A stretch of DNA of 64,000 nt, from contig JAFTOI010000034.1 in assembly GCA_017463865.1 (NCBI GenBank), positions 19,635 to 83,634 on the forward strand. Reading direction: 5' to 3'. A program made the position numbers and the translations under genes. This DNA is from Clostridia bacterium (GTDB lineage Bacteria; Bacillota; Clostridia; Oscillospirales; CAG-272). The notes under the pieces are model-generated. The model worked only from the letters and a program-made list of their open reading frames with translations. It was not told the origin of the DNA and searched no databases. Position 1 is the stretch's first letter; each line of letters starts with the position of its first letter. Below, piece by piece: positions 53,401-62,776 of this stretch.

Positions 53401-54801
53401 TTAGAATGCGATCTTCTCGGCAACGTAAGCCTTGAGCTCGCTGATCGGGATGCGGACCTGCTCCATGGTGTCGCGATCGCGGACGGTGACACAGCCGTCT
53501 TCCTTCGACTCGAAGTCGTAGGTGACGCAGAGAGGCGTACCGATCTCGTCCTCGCGGCGGTAGCGCTTGCCGATCGAGCCGGTCTCGTCGAAATCGGTCA
53601 TGAAATCCTTCGAGAGCATGGTGTAGACCTCCATGGCCTCGTCGGAAAGCTTCTTCGACAGGGGCAGAACAGCGACCTTGAAGGGCGCGATGGTCGGGTG
53701 GAAGCGCATGACAACGCGGGTGTCGTTCTTGGCCTCGTCGATGACTTCCTCGTCGTAAGCCTCGCAGAGGAGGGCGAGGGTCATGCGGTCAGCGCCGAGC
53801 GAGGGCTCGACAACGTAGGGGATGTAGTGCTCGTTGGTCTCGGGATCGAAGTAGGTGAGATCCTGGCCGGAGTGCTCGGCGTGCTGGGAGAGGTCATAGT
53901 TGGTGCGGTCGGCGACGCCCCAAAGCTCGCCCCAGCCGAACGGGAAGAGGTACTCGAAGTCGGTGGTTGCCTTGGAGTAGAAGGACAGCTCCTCGGGCTC
54001 GTGGTCGCGCAGGCGGAGGTTTTCCTCGCGGATGTTCAGCGACTTCAGCCACTCATGGCAGTAGGCGCGCCAGTAAGCGAACCATTCGAGGTCGGTGTCG
54101 GGCTTGCAGAAGAACTCGAGTTCCATCTGTTCGAACTCGCGGATGCGGAAGATGAAGTTGCCGGGGGTGATCTCGTTGCGGAAGGACTTACCGATCTGGC
54201 AGACGCCGAAGGGGAGCTTGCGGCGGGTGGTGCGCTGGATGGCAGGGAAGTTGACGAAGATACCCTGCGCCGTCTCGGGGCGGAGGTAGACCTCGTTCTG
54301 GTTGTCCTCAGTGACGCCCTGGTGGGTCTTGAACATCAGGTTGAACTTGCGGATGTCGGTGAAATCAGACTTGCCGCAGCCGGGGCAGGGGATGTTCTGC
54401 TCGCGGATGTAGCTGAGCAGAGCCTCGCCATCCATGGCCTCGACGTTGACATCGGTGATGTTGTTCTCGCGGACGTACTCCTCGACCAGCTTGTCTGCGC
54501 GGTGACGCATCTTGCAGGCCTTGCAGTCGATCAGCGGGTCGTTGAAGGTGGCAACGTGGCCCGATGCGACCCAAACCTCACGGTTCATGAGGATGGCCGA
54601 GTCAAGACCGACGTTGTAGGGGTTCTCCTGGACGAACTTCTTCCACCAGGCGCGCTTGACGTTGTTCTTCAGCTCAACGCCGAGGGGGCCGTAGTCCCAC
54701 GAGTTGGCCAGGCCGCCATAGATCTCGGAGCCGGGGAAAACGAAGCCGCGGTTTTTGCAGAGAGCGACGATTTTTTCCATCGTCTTGTCAGAATGATTCA
54801 T
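53401..54801 (-). CDS. glyQS: Glycyl-tRNA synthetase, dimeric (GlyQS) type
   Basis: The 466-residue protein is a class II synthetase: motif 1 around [19 protein letters not shown], motif 2 with [25 protein letters not shown] and motif 3 with [14 protein letters not shown], followed by an anticodon-binding domain from about residue 360. [20 protein letters not shown] segment is present in the insertion. It charges tRNA-Gly. The single-chain alpha2 type is usual in Clostridia. No T-box leader is seen; the LCP gene lies just 37 bases upstream. Confidence 0.97.
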   Translation of the reverse strand: MNHSDKTMEKIVALCKNRGFVFPGSEIYGGLANSWDYGPLGVELKNNVKRAWWKKFVQENPYNVGLDSAILMNREVWVASGHVATFNDPLIDCKACKMRHRADKLVEEYVRENNITDVNVEAMDGEALLSYIREQNIPCPGCGKSDFTDIRKFNLMFKTHQGVTEDNQNEVYLRPETAQGIFVNFPAIQRTTRRKLPFGVCQIGKSFRNEITPGNFIFRIREFEQMELEFFCKPDTDLEWFAYWRAYCHEWLKSLNIREENLRLRDHEPEELSFYSKATTDFEYLFPFGWGELWGVADRTNYDLSQHAEHSGQDLTYFDPETNEHYIPYVVEPSLGADRMTLALLCEAYDEEVIDEAKNDTRVVMRFHPTIAPFKVAVLPLSKKLSDEAMEVYTMLSKDFMTDFDETGSIGKRYRREDEIGTPLCVTYDFESKEDGCVTVRDRDTMEQVRIPISELKAYVAEKIAF

Positions 54802-54838
54802 GATAACACTCCTGTTGTATATTGTTGTTATTTTTGTC

Positions 54839-55999
54839 TTATTCGTAAATGCGCCGATAGTCGCCGAAATAGGTCAGCGCTCGGTCAAGGTTGGGGGTGA
54901 AGATCGACGTGCCGTTCTCGGCGAGGCCGTATGTACCCGGGAAGGAAAGCTCGCTGAGGGCGTATTCGCCGTATTTGAAGATCAGATCGAGGTTGGCGGT
55001 CAGATCCTCGGCGGTGAAGTTGGTCATGACCATGTCCTTGACCTTTTCGTACAGCTCGGGGGCCTTGGGGAGGTAAACGACGTTGGTCATTTTCTGCATC
55101 ATGGCGCGGACAAAGCTGACCGCCGTTCTGACGCGGCTGTTGACGCCGTCGGAGTAGCCATTGAAGCGGAGCATGTCGAGCGCTTGCTCGCCGTTCAGCA
55201 GCTGCGAGCCGGCCTTGAGGTCGATGTGCAGATTGCCCTTGTTGTCGTCGTACTTCATGGCGCAGGGGACGGTGTAGGTGATGCCGTCCAGCGCATCGAC
55301 GATAGCGGGGAACTGCTCGAGATTGACCACGGCATAGCGGTCGACCGGCAGGCCGGTCATGGCGTTGATCTTGCGGATGAGGAAGTCGAGTCCATACTCG
55401 GCGAAGACGTCGCGGAGCAGGACCTCGCGTCCCTCGATGGTCAGCACCATTTCGGGCGGGAAGGCAGTGAAGGTAAAGGCCTGTCGCTCCTTGTCGACGC
55501 GGACAAGCATGATGGTGTCGGCCTGCACAGCGCGGTAATCCTCGGCGTAGAAGCCGCCCTCGAAGAAGAGCGAGCCATCGGGCATCAGCAGGCCGGTGTC
55601 GGCGGTAGTGGTCTCCTCGGCGACTGTGATGGGCGCGGGGGGCGCGACCGTCTCAGGCGGGAGGGTAGTCTGGATCGGGACGGTCTCAGGCTCGGTCTCG
55701 GGGGTGAGTGCGTCGATGATGTCAGGATCGTAATTGTAGAAGAGGGTGGGCGCATAGTCGACGCCGACCAGCAGGATATTGAAGGATTCTCCATTCAGCG
55801 GCTCAGGCGGTTCGGTCGAGACGGGCGCGGCGGTGGTGATGGCCGGGTCGGTGGTGACCGTTTCACCCACATTGGAGCTGACGAAGAAGGAGTCCCCGAG
55901 GCTTTCGATGACGATCTGTACCACGAAAAAAGCGACGAGCGAGAATATGATGGCGGCGATCAGAAAGGTGATCGCGTAATTTTTGAATGCTGAGAGCAT
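54839..55999 (-). CDS. LytR-CpsA-Psr (LCP) family protein, divergent
   Basis: The 386-residue protein starts [12 protein letters not shown] with one membrane anchor (residues 5-35), then a Thr/Pro-rich outer linker with an extra Thr/Pro-rich insertion (about 95-135), then an LCP domain from about residue 150: [40 protein letters not shown] and [12 protein letters not shown] near 300. The usual IPRD is FPPEM, so the phosphate-contacting Arg is missing there, though a RVRTAVSF near 315 keeps the second Arg region. LCP proteins attach glycopolymers to peptidoglycan. ATG at 55999 follows AGGAGG. Confidence 0.85.
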   Translation of the reverse strand: MLSAFKNYAITFLIAAIIFSLVAFFVVQIVIESLGDSFFVSSNVGETVTTDPAITTAAPVSTEPPEPLNGESFNILLVGVDYAPTLFYNYDPDIIDALTPETEPETVPIQTTLPPETVAPPAPITVAEETTTADTGLLMPDGSLFFEGGFYAEDYRAVQADTIMLVRVDKERQAFTFTAFPPEMVLTIEGREVLLRDVFAEYGLDFLIRKINAMTGLPVDRYAVVNLEQFPAIVDALDGITYTVPCAMKYDDNKGNLHIDLKAGSQLLNGEQALDMLRFNGYSDGVNSRVRTAVSFVRAMMQKMTNVVYLPKAPELYEKVKDMVMTNFTAEDLTANLDLIFKYGEYALSELSFPGTYGLAENGTSIFTPNLDRALTYFGDYRRIYE

Positions 56000-56039
56000 G
56001 AATTCCTCCTTTTTGCAGGGAGTGAAAATGATACATATT

Positions 56040-56068
56040 ATTATACCCCAAAACGCCGAACATTGCAA
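56040..56068 (-). promoter_or_regulatory. Promoter of the LCP-glyQS unit
   Basis: On the minus strand TTGCAA (56063-56068) and TATAAT (56040-56045) are 17 bases apart with GGGG before the -10. It probably also serves glyQS. Confidence 0.85.
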
Positions 56069-56116
56069 GAGGGGAAGGAGAGGATTTTTGCGGAAATTGT
56101 AAATATTCATGCAGAA

Positions 56117-56143
56117 AGCGGTGACGCGACGCGTCACCGCTTA
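56117..56143 (-). terminator. Hairpin after the flotillin gene
   Basis: A perfect 13-bp inverted repeat around one central base (56117-56129 / 56131-56143) lies 9 bases after the flotillin stop. The minus-strand T-run is short (TTTC), so termination may be incomplete. Confidence 0.65.
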
Positions 56144-56152
56144 ATGTGCAAC

Positions 56153-57562
56153 TTATTCCTTTGGCTGTTCGCCAACTTCGTCGGCATCAGTCTTTTTACC
56201 CAGATACTCGGGCAGCTGCATGCCGGCCATGTCGAAGATTTCATTCAGCGGGGGGACGGACTTCATCAGGCCAGACACAAAGTTCGCGGTCGAGGTCTTG
56301 CCGTTTTCGCCCGACGTGCCATTGTCCCAGACGGTGACCTTGTCGATCTTGAGATTCTTGATGGCGTCGACCTGGATGCGGGTGAGCTCCTCCATTTTGT
56401 CGGCAAGCATGAGGCGGATGGCGTCGTTGGCCTCGCCGCCGGCCGAGTTGACGATTTCGGTGAAGCCTTCGGCCTGCTTCGAGAGCATCTCGCGCATACC
56501 GGCTGCCTCTGCCTGCATTTTCATGAGGATGGCGTCAGCCTCACCGCGGGCCTTGCGGCGCAGCTGCTCGGCTTCTGCCTCTGCCTCGAGCTCTTTCTGC
56601 TTCTTGGCAATCTCGGCCTTGACGATGATGTCGGCTTCCAGCTTTGCCTTCTCGAGGGCGGCACGGGCAGTTTCGGCCGCCTGCTGAGCGGCGTAGGATT
56701 CCTCGAGAGCGCGGGCAGCTTGGATGTTCTCAGCTGCGGTTGCGCGCTTGAGGGCTTCTGCCTCGCGCTCACGGCGGATAGCTTCGGATTCGGCAATCTG
56801 TACGCGGGCCTCGTTCTCACCTTTGATGGCCTCCGAGTCGGATTTTGCGACGCTGATACGCTGTTCCTTCTGGGCGATCGATGCACCGATGGCACCGTTA
56901 CGGTCAGCCTCGGCGACCGAGACCTTTGCGTCGTTGATGGCCTTGGCGGCGGCTTCCTTACCGAGGGCGGCGATGTAGCCGCTTTCGTCGTTGATGTCGG
57001 TGACGTTGACATTGATGAGGCGCAGACCGATCTTCTTCAGCTCGGTTTCGACGTTGCCGGAGACCGCGTCAAGGAATTTGTCGCGGTCGCTGTTGATCTC
57101 CTCGATCTCCATGGTCGCGATGACCAGACGCAGCTGGCCGAGGATGATATCCTTCGCCAGCTCCTGGATCTCGATCAGCTTCATGCCGAGCAGGCGCTCG
57201 GCGGCGTTTTGCATGATGCCGACCTCGGTGGAGATACCGACCGTAAAGCGTGAGGGCACATCAACGCGGATGTTTTGGCGGGAGAGGGCATTGGTCAGGT
57301 CGACGCTGATCGAAATGGGCGTCAGGTCGAGATAATCGTACGCCTGAATGACCGGCCAGACGAAGGAAGCGCCGCCGTGGATACATTTGGCCGAGCGGGA
57401 GGTGCCGTCCTTATTGGTGCCGACCTTACCGTAGATGACCATGACCTTGTCGGAGGGGCATTTCTTGTAGCGGGAGAGGATGACGATGAAGGTCGTGAAG
57501 ATGAGGAGTGCGATGACGACCACGAGGCCGACGACAGCGGGATTGATACCAGTTCCGGGCAT
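56153..57562 (-). CDS. floA: Flotillin-like SPFH protein
   Basis: The 469-residue protein has an N-terminal membrane segment (residues 8-28), an SPFH domain (about 30-210), and a long helical coiled-coil region rich in Glu/Ala/Lys (about 215-385), then a C-terminal region with DKVTVWDNGTSG. This is the YuaG/FloT layout. Flotillins scaffold membrane microdomains. It is the third gene of a DUF1836-NfeD-flotillin operon. The symbol follows the family; FloT is equally possible. Confidence 0.88.
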   Translation of the reverse strand: MPGTGINPAVVGLVVVIALLIFTTFIVILSRYKKCPSDKVMVIYGKVGTNKDGTSRSAKCIHGGASFVWPVIQAYDYLDLTPISISVDLTNALSRQNIRVDVPSRFTVGISTEVGIMQNAAERLLGMKLIEIQELAKDIILGQLRLVIATMEIEEINSDRDKFLDAVSGNVETELKKIGLRLINVNVTDINDESGYIAALGKEAAAKAINDAKVSVAEADRNGAIGASIAQKEQRISVAKSDSEAIKGENEARVQIAESEAIRREREAEALKRATAAENIQAARALEESYAAQQAAETARAALEKAKLEADIIVKAEIAKKQKELEAEAEAEQLRRKARGEADAILMKMQAEAAGMREMLSKQAEGFTEIVNSAGGEANDAIRLMLADKMEELTRIQVDAIKNLKIDKVTVWDNGTSGENGKTSTANFVSGLMKSVPPLNEIFDMAGMQLPEYLGKKTDADEVGEQPKE

Positions 57563-57583
57563 AGTGATGTCTTCCTTTCTAAG

Positions 57584-58165
57584 TTAGTTTTGATTAAGGG
57601 GTTCGACCACCAGAACGCCGCTCTCGCTGACCGAGACGACGCGGACATAAGCGCCGGTCTTCAGGGTTTCGCTTGCGGTGGTGATGGCGGTGACTTCGAT
57701 GTACTTTTCCTGCAGGGTCAGCGTGACCTTGCCGCTGGCCGTGCCTGCGGGCGGGATGGGGAGATAGACTTGCGCGACATGGCCGATGCTGTTGCCATAG
57801 TCGAGGTTGCCCGACGACTGCAGGCGCATGACCAACTTCATCAGGTAGGCGAAGCCGACCAGCGTGGCCACGCCGAGCAGGGCGGCGATCAGGACAGAGA
57901 AGGTCTGGGGCAGGGCAGTCTCGAGCAGGGCGACGCCGCTCCAGCCGGCGACGCAGAGCATAGCCACGATGCCGCGAATCGAGAAAAGCGCGAGACCGTC
58001 GTCGCCGACTTCGATGTCATCCACATCAAGATCAGCGTCTCCGTCACCGTCTCCGATCCCGAAGAGGAGCAGGATGGTCTGGATCACCAGGATCAGCGTG
58101 GAGGGGATGGCGATCAGGGCAAAGATTTGTTGAGCCAGCATGAGCTCATTCCACCAGTTTAACAT
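57584..58165 (-). CDS. NfeD-like membrane protein
   Basis: The 193-residue protein has an N-terminal membrane segment, two or more further hydrophobic segments between residues 60 and 110, and a C-terminal OB-fold (about 120-193: GKVTLTLQEKYIEVTAIT and GAYVRVVSVSESGVLVVEPL), the NfeD pattern. NfeD proteins pair with flotillins or stomatins. The stretch GIGDGDGDADLDVDDIEVGDD near 35-55 is very acidic. It lies 21 bases before the flotillin gene. Confidence 0.87.
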   Translation of the reverse strand: MLNWWNELMLAQQIFALIAIPSTLILVIQTILLLFGIGDGDGDADLDVDDIEVGDDGLALFSIRGIVAMLCVAGWSGVALLETALPQTFSVLIAALLGVATLVGFAYLMKLVMRLQSSGNLDYGNSIGHVAQVYLPIPPAGTASGKVTLTLQEKYIEVTAITTASETLKTGAYVRVVSVSESGVLVVEPLNQN

Positions 58166-58179
58166 AAATGATCCTTTCT

Positions 58180-58755
58180 TCAGCGCTGCATGAGTTCAAG
58201 CAGCCGTGCGTCGGAATGACCCTTCAGGGTCGAGGCGTAGTAAGCGACGATCATGATCTCCAGCGCATTGGCCAGCCGAATCCGTGCACCACCGACCTTT
58301 TCCTCGAAGTCGGTCAGCTTGGCTTCGACCAGGGCGCGCAGGTCTGTGACGGGGGTGCTGGCGTCCAGCAAATCGTCGATGATGAGGCAGAGGTAGTCGT
58401 ACAGCTTCGACTCGGGGATGATGGCCGCGCCGTCGCGCTCGTCGCCGTTGACGTAGCGCAAGAGGAAAATGATGCGGTCGAGCTGCATGCAGTCGCGGAG
58501 CATGTTGATGATGAGAATGCGGGCGACCTGTTCGATGTTGTATTTTTTGAGCTTGGCATTGGCGACCCAGCCGCGTTTTGTCCAGTTCTGCAGGGTAGAG
58601 CCGTCGATACCGGAGATCTCGCGGATCTGCGAGAGCATGATCCCTTGACTGATGTAGAAGATCTTATGCAGAAATTCAAGTCCGGTGACATTGCCCATCG
58701 CACTTTTTTTGAGGATGGTGCCGGGAATTCGATCTTCAGCGAGTGTCAGGTACAT
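58180..58755 (-). CDS. DUF1836 protein with MerR-like helix-turn-helix
   Basis: The 191-residue protein has the DUF1836 pattern: MLSQIREISGIDGSTLQNWTKRGWV-like helix-turn-helix (residues 40-65), followed by YNIEQVARILIINMLRD and the YDYLCLIIDDLLD helix. DUF1836 proteins are thought to be DNA-binding. The ATG at 58755 follows GGAGGG; the more upstream ATG lies inside the ribosome site. It is the first gene of the NfeD-flotillin operon and may regulate it, since its promoter spacer holds an inverted repeat. Confidence 0.85.
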   Translation of the reverse strand: MYLTLAEDRIPGTILKKSAMGNVTGLEFLHKIFYISQGIMLSQIREISGIDGSTLQNWTKRGWVANAKLKKYNIEQVARILIINMLRDCMQLDRIIFLLRYVNGDERDGAAIIPESKLYDYLCLIIDDLLDASTPVTDLRALVEAKLTDFEEKVGGARIRLANALEIMIVAYYASTLKGHSDARLLELMQR

Positions 58756-58791
58756 AAGGGTCCCTCCTTCCATGGGATAATCTTTAATTCT

Positions 58792-58820
58792 ATTTTATCA
58801 CACGGTCGCGTGATTGTCAA
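58792..58820 (-). promoter_or_regulatory. Promoter of the DUF1836-NfeD-flotillin operon with an ATCAC-N8-GTGAT repeat
   Basis: On the minus strand TTGACA (58815-58820) and TAAAAT (58792-58797) are 17 bases apart. An inverted repeat ATCAC/GTGAT overlaps the spacer, a possible operator. Confidence 0.8.
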
Positions 58821-58892
58821 TAGTGCGCCGAAGATTTTTTATGTTGCCTGATGGGTTTTAGTCTGCGCCGCAAATGGGCTGAGGATGAATGG

Positions 58893-58927
58893 AAAAAAGC
58901 CCTTGTGCGCAATGGGTACAAGGGCTT
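58893..58927 (-). terminator. Terminator of the deoB-cdd-pdp operon
   Basis: AAGCCCTTGT/ACAAGGGCTT (58897-58906 / 58918-58927) is followed on the minus strand by TTTTTT. Confidence 0.88.
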
Positions 58928-58941
58928 GCGGGCGCGGCGCT

Positions 58942-60246
58942 TCAATTGCCGACCGTACAGTAGATTAGCGGGGCTATGCCGGGATCGGTGTTGCTCAACT
59001 CAACGGCGGCGAGAAAGGCGGCTTCCGCTTCTGCCAGCTTTGTTTTGTCGCTGGTATAGAGCGTGGCCAGCGGCGCACCGGCTGTGACTGCGTCGCCGGT
59101 GCGTGCGGCGAGGCGGATGCCGGCTAAGGGATCGATGACGTCATCTTGCGTTGCGCGTCCGGCGCCCAGCAACATGGCCGCACGGCCGATGCGCTCGGCA
59201 TCCATGTGGACGAGCCAGCCGGTGTGCGGTGTCTCGATGACCTTCGCATATTTCGCCGTGCCGAGCGCGGCGGGATCGTCGGCGCAGGCCACATCACCGC
59301 CCTGCGCGGCGATCCATGCGCGGAATTTGGCCAGTGCTTCACCGCTGTCAAGGACTGTAGTGGCCTTGGCCAGCGCTTCGTCGGCGGGAACGTCGAAGCT
59401 GAGCGAGTACATGTTCGCCGCCAGCGCCAGGCAGATCTCGCGCAGCGCCGGACAGCCGCGCCCCTGCAGGATCTCGATTGCCTCGGCCACCTCGAGGGCG
59501 TTGCCGATGGCGTAGCCCAGCGGGACATCCATGTTGGTCACAAGCGCGCGGATCTTCCGTCCGCAGTTCTGGCCGATCTCGACCATCGCGCGGGCGAGAG
59601 CCTTGCCCTCTTCGCGGGTCTTCATGAAGGCGCCGCTGCCTACCTTGACGTCGAGGACGATCGACTGCGCACCGGCGGCCAGCTTTTTGCTCATGACCGA
59701 CGAGGCGATCAGCGGGATGCTGTCGACGGTGGCGGTGACGTCGCGCAGGGCGTAGAGCTTTTTGTCGGCGGGGGCGAGGTTGCCGGTCTGGCCGACGACG
59801 GCGACGCCGATGCGCTCGACCTGTGCGAAAAATTCGTCGGGCGAGAGGGAAGTGCGGAAGCCGGAGATCGATTCCAGCTTATCGATGGTGCCGCCGGTGT
59901 GGCCGAGGCCGCGGCCCGACATCTTGGCAACGGTACAGCCCAGCGCCGCCGCGAGGGGGGCAACGATCAGTGTCGTTTTGTCGCCGACGCCGCCAGTGCT
60001 GTGTTTGTCGGCGGTATGTGCGCCGAGGGGGGAGAGGTCGATCTGGTCGCCGGAGGCGGCCATGCAGGCGGTCATGGTTGCCGTCTCGCGGGCGTTCATG
60101 CCCCGCAGACAGACGGCCATCAGCCAGGCCGAAAGCTGATAATCGGGGATCGAGCCGTCGGTGACGCCCCGGATGAGCCAGGCGAGCGCTTCATCGGTGT
60201 GCGCTTCACCCCGGCGCTTGGCTTGGATCAGTTCATACATGGTCAT
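58942..60246 (-). CDS. pdp: Pyrimidine-nucleoside phosphorylase
   Basis: The 434-residue protein has the family signature SGRGLGHTGGTIDKLESISG near 110, DKHSTGGVGDKTTLIV near 82 (phosphate binding), and a C-terminal barrel-sandwich domain (DAVTAGAPLATLYTSDK). It splits thymidine, deoxyuridine and uridine with phosphate. The ATG at 60246 overlaps the cdd stop; the longer frame upstream is the cdd reading frame shadow. Third gene of the deoB-cdd-pdp operon. Confidence 0.93.
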   Translation of the reverse strand: MTMYELIQAKRRGEAHTDEALAWLIRGVTDGSIPDYQLSAWLMAVCLRGMNARETATMTACMAASGDQIDLSPLGAHTADKHSTGGVGDKTTLIVAPLAAALGCTVAKMSGRGLGHTGGTIDKLESISGFRTSLSPDEFFAQVERIGVAVVGQTGNLAPADKKLYALRDVTATVDSIPLIASSVMSKKLAAGAQSIVLDVKVGSGAFMKTREEGKALARAMVEIGQNCGRKIRALVTNMDVPLGYAIGNALEVAEAIEILQGRGCPALREICLALAANMYSLSFDVPADEALAKATTVLDSGEALAKFRAWIAAQGGDVACADDPAALGTAKYAKVIETPHTGWLVHMDAERIGRAAMLLGAGRATQDDVIDPLAGIRLAARTGDAVTAGAPLATLYTSDKTKLAEAEAAFLAAVELSNTDPGIAPLIYCTVGN

Positions 60247-60662
60247 GATTTGGCCTCCTTGTCGGTGAGGGTGAAGGAATAGGGCAGCAGTTCGCCGAGG
60301 GTCAGGGTCGTGATCCCGTCCGCATGGCCGAGATAGACCGGCATGTCGGGGGCGCAGAATTCGCTGAGTGCCTGCCGGCAGATGCCGCAGGGGGTGCAGA
60401 TGCCGCCGAGGATGCCCTCCGGGCCGCCGACGATGGCGATGGCGGCGAAGCGGCGCACGCCCGCGCTGACCGCCGCAGAGAGGGCCGAACGCTCGGCGCA
60501 CATGGTGGCAGGATAGGAGGCGTTCTCGATGTTGCAGCCCTGCCAGATGCGGCCATCGGTGTCGAGCAATGCCGCACCGACGTGAAAGTGGGAGTAGGGG
60601 GCATAGGCGCGTGCCATCGCGTCGATGGCGGCGTCAACGAGGGTGCGGGGATCGATGGTCAT
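60243..60662 (-). CDS. cdd: Cytidine deaminase
   Basis: The 139-residue protein has FHVGAALLDTDGRIWQGCNI with NASYPATMCAERSAL (catalytic Glu and zinc Cys) and PCGICRQ (zinc Cys pair). It deaminates cytidine or deoxycytidine to uridine forms, feeding the phosphorylase. It lies 12 bases after deoB. Confidence 0.95.
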   Translation of the reverse strand: MTIDPRTLVDAAIDAMARAYAPYSHFHVGAALLDTDGRIWQGCNIENASYPATMCAERSALSAAVSAGVRRFAAIAIVGGPEGILGGICTPCGICRQALSEFCAPDMPVYLGHADGITTLTLGELLPYSFTLTDKEAKS

Positions 60663-60674
60663 TGCGATACCTCC

Positions 60675-61829
60675 TCAAAGCTGTACCAGCGGCTCGCCCC
60701 ACGGGTGCGTGAGACCGAAGCCCGACGCCACGGTGGCGGCGATGCGGAAGAAGCCGTCCTTCGTTCCCAACTGCACGGCGGGAATGCCGCTGCCGCAGAG
60801 CAGGAAGGGGACATATTCGCGGGAATGGTCAGTCGACGGCGTCGACGGGTCACAGCCGTGGTCGGCGGTGATGATGAGGGCGTCGCCCTCGCGCAGTTTG
60901 GGCAGTAATTCACCCAGCCATGCGTCGAAGCGGGTCAGCGCCGCGCCATAGCCGGCAACATCGTTGCGGTGGCCGTAGGACGAATCGAAATCGACGAGGT
61001 TGACGAAACACAGCCCGCGGAAATCTTCGCCGGCCAGCGCCATGGTCTTGGCCATGCCGTCGTCGTTGCCGGCGGTGGGGATAGCGCGGCTGACGCCGCG
61101 CCCGGCGAAGATGTCGTTGATCTTGCCGACGGCGATGGTGTCAAGGCCGTTCGCCGCGAGCAGATCGAGCATTGTCTCGGCGGGCGGCTCGATGGAGAAG
61201 TCGTGGCGGCGGGCTGTGCGAGAGAAATTGCCCGGCTCGCCGATGAAGGGGCGAGCAATGACGCGGCCGACACCGTGTTTGCCGACGAGGATCTTGCGCG
61301 CGATGCGGCAGTAGTCGTAGAGCTGCTCGACCGGGACGATGTCCTCATGCGCCGCGATCTGGAAGACACTGTCGGCCGAGGTGTAGACGATCAGGTCGCC
61401 TGTACGCAGGTGCTCTTCGCCCAGCTCGGCGATGATGGCAGTCCCCGACGCGGGCTTGTTGCAGAGGACGCCGCGCCCGGTCTGGCGCGAGAATTCAGAG
61501 ATGATCTCGTCGGGGAAGCCGTCGGGATAGGTGGGCAGGGGAGCGGGCATGACCACGCCGCTGATCTCGAAGTGGCCGGTGGTGGTGTCTTTGCCGGCCG
61601 AGCATTCGCGCAGGCGGGCGTGTGCCGCGCGGGGCGCGGGCGTGGGGCCGAGGAAGTTCAGCCCGTCGATGTTGCCGATGCCGAGGGCGCGGAGGTTGTC
61701 GATGCAGAAGCCGGGCGTGCGGCAGATCGCACGGAGAGTATGCGAGCCAGCGTCGCCGTAAGCCGCCGCATCGGGTGCCTCGCCGGCGCCGAGGCTGTCG
61801 AGAACGAGGAGGAAGAGACGATTGAGCAT
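60675..61829 (-). CDS. deoB: Phosphopentomutase
   Basis: The 384-residue protein is a DeoB: FLLVLDSLGAGEAPDAAAYG at the start (metal Asp), the catalytic Thr region SAGKDTTTGHFEISG near 80, and TADHGCDPSTPSTDHSREYVP near 325 with the second metal site. It interconverts ribose-1-P and ribose-5-P, or the deoxy forms, produced by the phosphorylase. First gene of the salvage operon. Confidence 0.96.
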   Translation of the reverse strand: MLNRLFLLVLDSLGAGEAPDAAAYGDAGSHTLRAICRTPGFCIDNLRALGIGNIDGLNFLGPTPAPRAAHARLRECSAGKDTTTGHFEISGVVMPAPLPTYPDGFPDEIISEFSRQTGRGVLCNKPASGTAIIAELGEEHLRTGDLIVYTSADSVFQIAAHEDIVPVEQLYDYCRIARKILVGKHGVGRVIARPFIGEPGNFSRTARRHDFSIEPPAETMLDLLAANGLDTIAVGKINDIFAGRGVSRAIPTAGNDDGMAKTMALAGEDFRGLCFVNLVDFDSSYGHRNDVAGYGAALTRFDAWLGELLPKLREGDALIITADHGCDPSTPSTDHSREYVPFLLCGSGIPAVQLGTKDGFFRIAATVASGFGLTHPWGEPLVQL

Positions 61830-61929
61830 GTGGGTGTGTCCTTTCGTTGGGATCTGATTCTATTTTACCAAAGTTTCGGGCAAAATGCAAGAGGAAACGC
61901 AATTCCCAATCAATTCCACCCGCCCCGCT

Positions 61930-61960
61930 GAATAACCCGCATCCCCGCACGGCAATACTT
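61930..61960 (+). promoter_or_regulatory. Possible forespore (SigF/SigG) promoter of sigG
   Basis: GAATA (61930-61934), 16 bases, GGCAATACTT (61951-61960) resembles SigF; read as GAATA-N18-CAATACT it resembles SigG. No sigma-A promoter is visible in the same gap. Confidence 0.45.
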
Positions 61961-62002
61961 GGTACATCCCACCCGGACGGGCGGGAGAAGGGAGCGTGGG
62001 TT

Positions 62003-62776
62003 ATGTACCATAACAAAGTGGAGATCTGTGGCGTCAACACCGCCAAGCTCAAGACGCTGACGGCAGAAGAGATGCGCACACTGCTCGAGCGCAGCAAGGC
62101 GGGGGACACCGAGGCGCGGCAGACGCTGATCGACGGCAATCTGCGGCTGGTGCTGAGCATCATTCAGCGGTTCACCGGTCGGCGGGAGAATATGGACGAT
62201 CTGTTTCAGGTGGGCTGCATTGGCCTCATCAAGGCGGTGGACAACTTCAACATCGACATGGATGTCAAATTTTCGACATATGCAGTCCCGATGATCATCG
62301 GCGAGGTGCGGCGCTACCTGCGGGACAACAACACCATCCGCGTCAGCCGGTCGGTGCGCGACCTCGCTTACCGCGCCTTACAGATGCGTGAGCAGCTGAC
62401 CAAGGAGCGCGGCTCCGAGCCCACTGTCGACGAGATCGCCGAGAAGCTGGGCGAAAAAAAAGAGAGCGTCGTCCGCGCGATGGAGGCCATCGTCGAGCCG
62501 ATCTCGCTCTATGAGCCGGTGTACAGCGACAGCGGCGATTCGATCTATGTGATGGATCAGCTCAGCGATGACCGCAATACCGACGAGGCATGGCTGGAGG
62601 ATATTGCCCTGCGCGAAGCCATGAAGCGGCTGGGCGAGCGGGAGCGGAAGATCATCAATCTCCGTTTCTACCGCGGCAAGACGCAGATGGAGATCGCCGA
62701 GGAGATCGGCATCTCGCAGGCGCAGGTGTCGCGGCTCGAGAAGGGGGCGCTGGCCCGCATCAAGAAGCAGATCTGA
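62003..62776 (+). CDS. sigG: RNA polymerase sporulation sigma factor SigG
   Basis: The 257-residue protein follows SigG throughout: NKVEICGVNTAKL at the start, DLFQVGCIGLIKAVDNF (region 2.1), KFSTYAVPMIIGEVRRYLRD (region 2.4), IRVSRSVRDLAYRAL, DSIYVMDQLSDDRNTDE and GKTQMEIAEEIGISQAQVSR (region 4). It drives late forespore genes, which shows that the host is or was a spore former. The ATG at 62003 has GGGAG upstream; the frame upstream to 61847 is not supported. Confidence 0.93.
   Translation: MYHNKVEICGVNTAKLKTLTAEEMRTLLERSKAGDTEARQTLIDGNLRLVLSIIQRFTGRRENMDDLFQVGCIGLIKAVDNFNIDMDVKFSTYAVPMIIGEVRRYLRDNNTIRVSRSVRDLAYRALQMREQLTKERGSEPTVDEIAEKLGEKKESVVRAMEAIVEPISLYEPVYSDSGDSIYVMDQLSDDRNTDEAWLEDIALREAMKRLGERERKIINLRFYRGKTQMEIAEEIGISQAQVSRLEKGALARIKKQI

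Noticed and set aside
54802-54838. T-box leader for glyQS
   Set aside because: Only 37 bases separate glyQS from the upstream LCP gene, and no T-box sequence or terminator is present.
53026-54900. 624-codon plus-strand open frame
   Set aside because: Antisense to glyQS, which has all class II synthetase motifs.
61847-62002. N-terminal extension of SigG
   Set aside because: Family homology starts at the ATG at 62003; the extension has no ribosome site and would cover the likely promoter.
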